Of a stretch of 11,750 nt of DNA, positions 6,533 through 11,750 are shown in pieces. How positions within the stretch are numbered: position 1 is the first letter of the stretch; the number at the start of each line of letters is the position of its first letter. A program made the translations under genes and the position numbers. The notes under the pieces were generated by a model that saw only the letters and a list, made by a program, of their open reading frames with translations, had not been told where the DNA came from and searched no databases. This DNA comes from Verrucomicrobiota bacterium (GTDB lineage: Bacteria > Verrucomicrobiota > Verrucomicrobiia > Limisphaerales > UBA1100): positions 1-11,750 of the forward strand of contig JAPKDK010000073.1 in NCBI GenBank assembly GCA_028872645.1. The letters run 5' to 3'.

Positions 6533-7788
6533 CGCGCCGTATTTTGCAAATTGCATTGCCGGTGTTGGTGCTGTTGACGGGTGCATATGGTTCCTGGTGG
6601 TTGGCGACCCACCGAAAATTAATCACACCGCGTCCGGTGGAGCGCTTTAAACCCCGTGTGGAAATACTGGCGGTGAAACTGGAAACATTCGTGCCGGTGG
6701 TACGATCACAGGGAACCGTGATGCCACGTCGCGAAATCGGCTTATCGCCGGAGGTAAGTGGCCGCGTGGTTTGGGTTTCTCCGCAATTGGTGGTCGGCGG
6801 ACTTTTTGCGCATGAAGAGGAATTGGTGCGGATCGATCGGGGTGATTACGAGTTGGCATTGCGTCAGGCAATGGCGGACATTCAAGCTGCTCTTGCGGGT
6901 ATGGCCAACGCTTTGGCGCAGGTGAGTCGCGGCGAGGCGCAAATGGCGCAGGCGGGGGCACGTATCACCCGGGAAGAAGCAGAAGCCGTTGCGGCGCGCG
7001 CGGAGTGGAAGTTGCTCGGTCGAGAAGGCAAGCCACCCGCGTTATTGGTTCGTGATCCACAGTTGCGTGAAGCGCGCGCAGACTTGGCCTCGGCAAAGGC
7101 GTTAATGGGAGCTTCGCGCGCGCAACACGAATCAGGAAGGGCAGCGTTAGCTGCGGCGGAGGCGGGTCGGGATCAGGCGAAAGTGAATTTAAAACGTTGC
7201 GTTATGCTCGCGCCATTTGCTGGTCGCGTAAAATCACAGTCCATCGGAGTGGGGCAATTGGTATCGCGAGCAAGCGTGTTGGCAAAAATTCAACCGGTGG
7301 CAGTAGCGGAAGTGCGGTTGCCTTTGCCGATGAAGGAGCTTGAATATCTGGAGCTAGGTGAGTCTTTGCGCGGCGGCACGATTGATGGCCCGTTGGTGAT
7401 GCTCACCACGGGCGACGATGAGTGGACTGGCCAAATTATCCGTACCGAAGGTGAAGTTGAGACGGGCACGCGCATGATGGCGGTGGTGGCGCGCGTAGTC
7501 GCGCCGTATGCTGCGGGAAAAACTGCGCTGAGTTTCGGGCGTTTTGTGATGGCCCGCATTGAAGGGGAACCGATGGCGGGTGTGGTTGTTTTGCCTCGAG
7601 CGGCAATGCGTGAAGGTAGTGTGGTTTATGTGCTTCGTGAAGGCAAGTTATTTTCCCGGGCAGTGAAACTTTCGTGGAGCGACCGCGAGCGGGTGGTAAT
7701 TGGCTTGGGCTTGAAAGGCGGCGAGCAGGTTTGTCTCTCATCGCTCGATTCATTTGTCGAAGGCATGGAGGTCCGCGCAAATGAATAA
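6529..7788 (+). CDS. RND periplasmic adaptor (membrane-fusion protein, HlyD/MexA type)
   Basis: This adaptor joins the inner-membrane pump to the outer-membrane channel. From the GTG at 6529 it is 419 aa. An N-terminal anchor (about 5-25, after MTRR) has no lipobox, so an uncleaved membrane anchor is likely. The first half of the lipoyl/barrel-sandwich domain is at about 58-110 (QGTVMPRREIGLSPEVSGRV from 61). An Ala/Glu/Arg-rich alpha-hairpin spans about 108-212, interrupted near 164-178 by GREGKPPALLVRDPQ. The returning lipoyl half includes LAPFAGRV at 217-224 and VGQLVSRASVLAKI to about 244. A beta-barrel and a membrane-proximal domain follow (about 250-419). It overlaps the channel gene by 4 bp and the pump gene by 8 bp, so the three parts are made from one message. 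Confidence 0.94.
   Translation: MTRRILQIALPVLVLLTGAYGSWWLATHRKLITPRPVERFKPRVEILAVKLETFVPVVRSQGTVMPRREIGLSPEVSGRVVWVSPQLVVGGLFAHEEELVRIDRGDYELALRQAMADIQAALAGMANALAQVSRGEAQMAQAGARITREEAEAVAARAEWKLLGREGKPPALLVRDPQLREARADLASAKALMGASRAQHESGRAALAAAEAGRDQAKVNLKRCVMLAPFAGRVKSQSIGVGQLVSRASVLAKIQPVAVAEVRLPLPMKELEYLELGESLRGGTIDGPLVMLTTGDDEWTGQIIRTEGEVETGTRMMAVVARVVAPYAAGKTALSFGRFVMARIEGEPMAGVVVLPRAAMREGSVVYVLREGKLFSRAVKLSWSDRERVVIGLGLKGGEQVCLSSLDSFVEGMEVRANE
7767..7772 (+). promoter_or_regulatory. Ribosome-binding site for the RND pump gene
   Basis: GGAGGT is 8 bases before the ATG at 7781 and decides this start over an in-frame ATG at 7754. The protein then begins MNKIIEWFAVNRVAANL, the normal N-terminus of this RND subgroup. 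Confidence 0.75.
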
Positions 7789-10700
7789 GATCATCGAATG
7801 GTTTGCAGTCAATCGCGTGGCGGCAAACTTATTGGCGGCATTTATTTTGCTGGCGGGATTGTTGGCAATCCCAAAAATCAAACAGGAAGTGTTTCCGGAG
7901 TTTGACTCGGATTGGGTTTTGATTGAGGTGTCGTATCCCGGCGCGGCGCCGGAGGAAACAGAGGAGGGCATTTGCGCGCGCGTGGAACAGGCGGTGCAGG
8001 GGTTGCAGGGCGTAAAGCAAATGGTGTCCACCGCGGCCGAGGGAATGGGTATTGTGGCCATCGAGTTGTTGCCGCATACGGACGGACAAAAGTTTCTCGA
8101 TGAGGCCAAGGCAAAGGTGGATGCGATTGACACATTTCCAGAGGATTCAGACAAACCTGTCATCAGCGAAATCATCATTCGTAAACAGGTTATTAATGTT
8201 GCCGTGAGCGGAGAAGTGGGCGAAGTCGCGCTCAAGCGCGCGGGTGAACGCGTTCGGGATGAATTGCTGGCTCGGCCGGGAATCACGCAGGTGGAGTTGG
8301 TAAACGTCCGCCCATACGAAATTTCCATCGAATTGCGCGAAGAGGATTTGCGCCGCTATGATCTCACCTTTGACGAAGTGGCAACTGCCGTGCGCGAAAG
8401 TTCCCTGAATCTGCCCGGGGGTACGCTCAAGACTACGGGCGGTGATATTCTTCTTCGCGCCAAAGCGCAGGCATACGGAAAGATCGACTTTGAATTGTTG
8501 CCGTTGCGCACCCATCCAGACGGCAGTCGCCTTACGTTAGGGCAAGTGGCACGAGTGGTTGATGGGTTTGCGGAAGTGGATTCGCACGCGCGCTTTGATG
8601 GTCAGTCTTCGGCGCTGGTGCGGGTGTTTCGCGTAGGGGACCAAAGTGCGCTGGAGATTTCGAGGATTGCAAAAAATTATGTTGCCACTGCGCAGCCTCA
8701 CATGCCGGCTGGCATTACACTGGAAACGTGGCAGGACGATTCCTCATATTTGCGGAGCCGACTTGACCTGCTCCTGCGCAACGGTCGGGCAGGACTAATT
8801 CTGGTGTTCTTTATTCTCGCGTTGTTTCTAAGGTTTCGGTTGGCAATGTGGGTGACCTTTGGCATCCCGGTATCGTTCCTAGGCACGTTGTGGTTAATGC
8901 CGTCGATGGGCGCCTCCATTAGCCTCATCACGCTCTTTGCCTTTATCGTTGTGCTGGGAATTGTGGTCGATGACGCGATCGTACTGGGCGAAAATATTTA
9001 CACTCATCAGGAAAAATACGGCCCTGGAATTAAAAGCACAATTAGCGGGGCGCTGGAGGTTGGGCGTCCGGTGGTTTTCGGGGTGCTCACCACCGTGGCG
9101 GCGTTTTACCCCTTACTTGCAATCGAGGGAAATACTGGAAAAATCTTGCGCTACATTCCGTTGATCGTAATGCCGACGTTGTTATTTTCACTGGTAGAAT
9201 GCCTTTTGATTTTACCGGCGCATTTACGCAACCTGCCCGATGTGAAAAAAGAAAAAAAACCGGGGCCATGGTCGCGGTTTCAATCGGCCTTTGCCGGAGG
9301 CGTGGAGCGGTTTATTTTGAAAATATACCAACCCTTTCTCGAGACCTGTTTGCGTTGGCGTTACCTCACACTTTCGGTTGGGATAACGGCTTTGTTTGTC
9401 ACCCTCGCCGGCTATGCGGGTGGTCATTTTAAATTCATTTTCCTGCCTCCAGTGGAAGGAGATAACGTGGCCGCGTGGGTGAGCTTTGCTCGCGGAACGC
9501 CAGTGGAGGTAACTGAAAAGGCGGTGCGGCAACTGGAAGACGCCGCCGAACAGTTGCGTCTCGAGATAGCCGCGAATGGAAATGAGGGCGCCAATACCAT
9601 CCGCCACTCGCTCGCCAGCATTGGGCAGCAACCTTTTCGGATGGAGGCGGAAATGGCGGGGGGCAACTACGCTGCCAGCCATTTTGGCAGTCACAAGGGT
9701 GAAGTGCATCTGGAAGTGGCTCCATCCGAGGAGCGAACAATCACCAGCCAAGGGATGGCCGATCGTTGGCGCGAGTTGGCCGGCGATTTTTCGGGGGCTA
9801 CGGAAGTAGGATTCAGTGCCAGTATTTTTTCGGCGGGAAAACCAATCAATATCCGTTTAAGCGGCCCAAACCTTGCCGTACTCAAGGCAGCAACGGAGGA
9901 GCTGAAGTTGCGTTTAAAAAGTTATCCCGGAGTGCAGGATATTACCGATACGTTTCGCGCCGGCAAACGTGAGCTGAAAATTAAACTCAAGCCCGAAGCA
10001 GAATTGCTCGGCTTGCGTCAAGCTGATCTTGCGCGCCAAGTGCGGCAGGCTTTTTACGGCGAGGAAGCCCAGCGAATTCAGCGCAATCGGGATGACCTGA
10101 AAGTCATGGTGCGCTACCCAACGAACCGCCGCCGTTCGCTGCATGATTTACAGGATCTGCGTATTCATACGCGTGATGGGTTCCGAGTGCCTTTTATTGA
10201 AGTCGCCGACACCGTGGAAGGTCGTGGATATGCAAGCATTCGCCGTGTGGATGGGCGGCGGTCGGTGAACGTCACTGCCGACGTGGACATCACCCGTATT
10301 GAGCCCAACAAACTCATCACCAGTTTGGAAGAAAAAGATTTGCCAGAATTAGCCGCTGAATTCCCCGGCCTTCAACACAGTTTTCAGGGTGCGAGGCAGG
10401 AACAGGAACTCACGCTTAGCAGCATGTATCGTGCGTTTCTTGTAGCGATGGTGATGATTTATGCATTGCTCGCGATTCCGTTCGGGTCATACATTCAGCC
10501 CTTTATCGTGATGGCCGCGATCCCATTCGGGCTTATTGGCGCAGTGTTGGGGCATCTAATAATGGGCATGGAATTGACAGTGCTCTCGATGTTCGGCGTG
10601 GTGGCGCTCACCGGCGTGGTTGTGAACGATAGTCTCGTGATGGTCGATTTCGTAAATCGCAATCGGCCTAAGCATGAGAAAATCATTGATGCTGTGCGCG

Positions 10701-10960
10701 TGAGTGGCGTGGCGCGTTTTCGAGCGATCTTGCTCACTTCGCTGACAACATTTGCCGGCCTCACACCGCTGGTGTTTTTTGAAAAAAGTGTACAAGCCCA
10801 ATTCCTCATCCCAATGGCCATCTCAATCGGCTTCGGCGTGATGTTTGCCACCGTCGTTACGCTGGTGTTAGTGCCATCACTTTACATGATTCTGGAAGAT
10901 CTCCGCGCAAGCTGGCAATGGCTTTACGGAACGGCTTCCGTCGAGCCTGAAAAAGTCTGA
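7781..10960 (+). CDS. RND efflux pump permease (AcrB-like, inner membrane)
   Basis: This is the proton-driven drug/H+ antiporter of the tripartite system, 1059 aa, close to AcrB (1049). TM1 is at about 12-31. A large periplasmic loop spans about 32-335 and includes EVFPEFDSDWVLIEVSYPG and TFPEDSDKPVISE. TM2-6 lie in about 338-480. A charged cytoplasmic linker VKKEKKPGP is near 488-496. TM7 is at about 530-548, the second periplasmic loop at about 550-880, and TM8-12 at about 882-1035. TM4 carries the proton-relay pair D397-D398 in GIVVDDAIVLGEN. In TM10 the segment is GVVVNDSLVMVDF, with N949-D950 where AcrB has K940-N941. The absence of heavy-metal motifs and the TetR neighbour favour organic drugs over metals as substrates. 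It is the last gene of the operon, overlapping the adaptor by 8 bp. Confidence 0.96.
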   Translation: MNKIIEWFAVNRVAANLLAAFILLAGLLAIPKIKQEVFPEFDSDWVLIEVSYPGAAPEETEEGICARVEQAVQGLQGVKQMVSTAAEGMGIVAIELLPHTDGQKFLDEAKAKVDAIDTFPEDSDKPVISEIIIRKQVINVAVSGEVGEVALKRAGERVRDELLARPGITQVELVNVRPYEISIELREEDLRRYDLTFDEVATAVRESSLNLPGGTLKTTGGDILLRAKAQAYGKIDFELLPLRTHPDGSRLTLGQVARVVDGFAEVDSHARFDGQSSALVRVFRVGDQSALEISRIAKNYVATAQPHMPAGITLETWQDDSSYLRSRLDLLLRNGRAGLILVFFILALFLRFRLAMWVTFGIPVSFLGTLWLMPSMGASISLITLFAFIVVLGIVVDDAIVLGENIYTHQEKYGPGIKSTISGALEVGRPVVFGVLTTVAAFYPLLAIEGNTGKILRYIPLIVMPTLLFSLVECLLILPAHLRNLPDVKKEKKPGPWSRFQSAFAGGVERFILKIYQPFLETCLRWRYLTLSVGITALFVTLAGYAGGHFKFIFLPPVEGDNVAAWVSFARGTPVEVTEKAVRQLEDAAEQLRLEIAANGNEGANTIRHSLASIGQQPFRMEAEMAGGNYAASHFGSHKGEVHLEVAPSEERTITSQGMADRWRELAGDFSGATEVGFSASIFSAGKPINIRLSGPNLAVLKAATEELKLRLKSYPGVQDITDTFRAGKRELKIKLKPEAELLGLRQADLARQVRQAFYGEEAQRIQRNRDDLKVMVRYPTNRRRSLHDLQDLRIHTRDGFRVPFIEVADTVEGRGYASIRRVDGRRSVNVTADVDITRIEPNKLITSLEEKDLPELAAEFPGLQHSFQGARQEQELTLSSMYRAFLVAMVMIYALLAIPFGSYIQPFIVMAAIPFGLIGAVLGHLIMGMELTVLSMFGVVALTGVVVNDSLVMVDFVNRNRPKHEKIIDAVRVSGVARFRAILLTSLTTFAGLTPLVFFEKSVQAQFLIPMAISIGFGVMFATVVTLVLVPSLYMILEDLRASWQWLYGTASVEPEKV

Positions 10961-11013
10961 TCGGTTTTGCTTTCCTGCCGGGCTATTGCGCGCTAACGTC
11001 CCGCCCGTCTCGC
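10961..11013 (+). other. Short intergenic gap
   Basis: These 53 bp separate the pump stop from the MFS start. I see no convincing hairpin followed by T-run, no -35/-10 pair and no copy of the upstream palindrome. Read-through from the efflux operon is therefore possible. Confidence 0.5.
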
Positions 11014-11750
11014 ATGGTACGCAAAGCATCATTGTTGGTTATTTTCCTGACCGTCTTCATCGACCTGATTGGTTTCGGGATCGTGCTGCCCATGCTGCCG
11101 CTCTACGCGAAAACTTATGGCGCGGCGGGCATTATTGCCGGCCTCATCGTGGCCTCCTATTCGTTGATGCAATTCCTTTTCGCTCCGTGGTGGGGCCGCC
11201 TTTCCGATCGCATTGGGCGCCGCCCCGTGTTGCTCATCAGTACCGCAGGCGCATGCATCTCGTACATCTTGTTTGCGCTGGCGTGTTATTATGAATCCTT
11301 GTGGGGCCTGCTTGCCTCTCGGATGGCGGCGGGTGTTTGTGGGGCCAACCTTTCGGTAGCCAGCGCGTATATCGCCGATGTTTCCTCGCCGGAAGACCGC
11401 TCCAAACGCATGGGGCTCATCGGCATGGCGTTCGGTTTGGGCTTTATTGTGGGGCCGGCGTTGGGCGCGCTGAGCGCGGAATGGTTTGGTGTCACCGGTC
11501 CCGGTTGGACGGCGGCCGCCATTTGCGGGTTTAATCTTATTTTGGCGTATTTCGTTTTGGGCGAAAGTCGCACGCCTCAGAGTGATCCCGCGCCGCCACC
11601 GCCGCGCCTTCAACAAATCACCCGAATGCTGAAACGCAAACAGCTCGCTTGTCTTATGGGCGTGTTTTTCTTGGCCACATTTTGTTTCACCTGTTTTGAA
11701 TCCACCTTTGTGCTCACCTTCACGGGCACAAAAGAAGCGCCGGGGACTTT
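11014..11750 (+). CDS. TetA-like MFS drug/H+ antiporter (3' partial)
   Basis: The frame from the ATG at 11014 stays open to the window end, giving 245 codons of a protein normally near 400 aa. It begins with a hydrophobic TM1, LLVIFLTVFIDLIGFGIVLP, typical of the DHA1/TetA group. Motif A of the MFS, GRLSDRIGRRP, is at 61-71 in the loop between TM2 and TM3. The antiporter motif C in TM5 is seen as GLGFIVGPALGA near 140-151. A cytoplasmic loop with a Pro-rich run (SDPAPPPP) follows TM6, and TM7 begins near 213. It likely exports a drug or other small molecule from cytoplasm to periplasm in exchange for protons. No Shine-Dalgarno is visible before the ATG. It is only 53 bp after the RND pump gene, so it may belong to the same regulon. 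Substrate specificity cannot be told; homologues are often over-annotated as tetracycline resistance. Confidence 0.9.
   Translation, partial: MVRKASLLVIFLTVFIDLIGFGIVLPMLPLYAKTYGAAGIIAGLIVASYSLMQFLFAPWWGRLSDRIGRRPVLLISTAGACISYILFALACYYESLWGLLASRMAAGVCGANLSVASAYIADVSSPEDRSKRMGLIGMAFGLGFIVGPALGALSAEWFGVTGPGWTAAAICGFNLILAYFVLGESRTPQSDPAPPPPRLQQITRMLKRKQLACLMGVFFLATFCFTCFESTFVLTFTGTKEAPGT

Noticed and set aside
7750..8328. 192-codon open frame on the minus strand under the start of the RND pump gene
   Set aside because: It is fully antisense to a strongly conserved RND N-terminus; its Ser/Thr/Pro/Cys-rich composition is typical of a shadow frame, and it has no recognisable domain.
9224..9751. 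175-codon minus-strand open frame within the RND pump gene
   Set aside because: It overlaps conserved TM7 and periplasmic-loop coding sequence and shows no family motif or plausible upstream signals.
10973..11008. GC-rich stretch after the pump gene as a possible terminator
   Set aside because: Only short, mismatched inverted segments are present and no T-run follows, so evidence is too weak.
11029..11616. 195-codon open frame on the minus strand under the MFS gene
   Set aside because: It is rich in Arg, Gly and Gln with no hydrophobic core, antisense to a clear MFS transporter; it is a composition shadow.

Overview
The window (about 55% GC by eye) is densely coded on the + strand, and every convincing gene reads left to right. 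The style suggests a Gram-negative bacterium of the Planctomycetes-Verrucomicrobia-Chlamydiae group, most likely Verrucomicrobiota subdivision 3 (Limisphaerales/Pedosphaera-like). This is an inference from general protein character, the sparse use of strong Shine-Dalgarno sites, and the unknown two-membrane-segment protein; no rRNA or other marker gene is present to prove it.

Region 1 (1-4387) is a tightly packed housekeeping operon. It holds the 3' tail of an unrecognised gene, a bifunctional NAD(P)HX epimerase/dehydratase (nnr), an uncharacterised secreted or membrane protein with a proline-rich linker, a short-LID adenylate kinase (adk), and methionyl-tRNA formyltransferase (fmt). Gaps are a few bases or negative (3 bp, about 13 bp, -8 bp, -1 bp), so co-transcription and translational coupling are likely. 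The genes share no single pathway but are all core cell maintenance: cofactor repair, adenylate balance and initiator-tRNA formylation.

Region 2 (4388-10960) is a self-contained, probably autoregulated multidrug-efflux operon. A promoter (TTGACA, 16 bp, TAAATT) is followed at once by a perfect 20-bp palindrome (4447-4466). Next come a TetR-family repressor, a NodT-type outer-membrane lipoprotein, an HlyD-type periplasmic adaptor and an RND inner-membrane pump. Each gene overlaps the next by 4 to 8 bp. Together the last three encode a complete tripartite pump from cytoplasmic membrane to outside, with its repressor as the first gene.

Region 3 (10961-11750) is a 53-bp gap and then the first 245 codons of a TetA-like MFS drug antiporter that runs off the window.

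No RNA genes, mobile elements, CRISPR arrays or convincing terminators were seen. The most noteworthy items are the promoter/operator arrangement, the uncharacterised protein in the housekeeping operon, the missing TM10 lysine in the RND pump, and the reduced LID region of Adk. I did not find a clearly new biological system; the genes belong to known families apart from the uncharacterised protein and the unplaced upstream tail.
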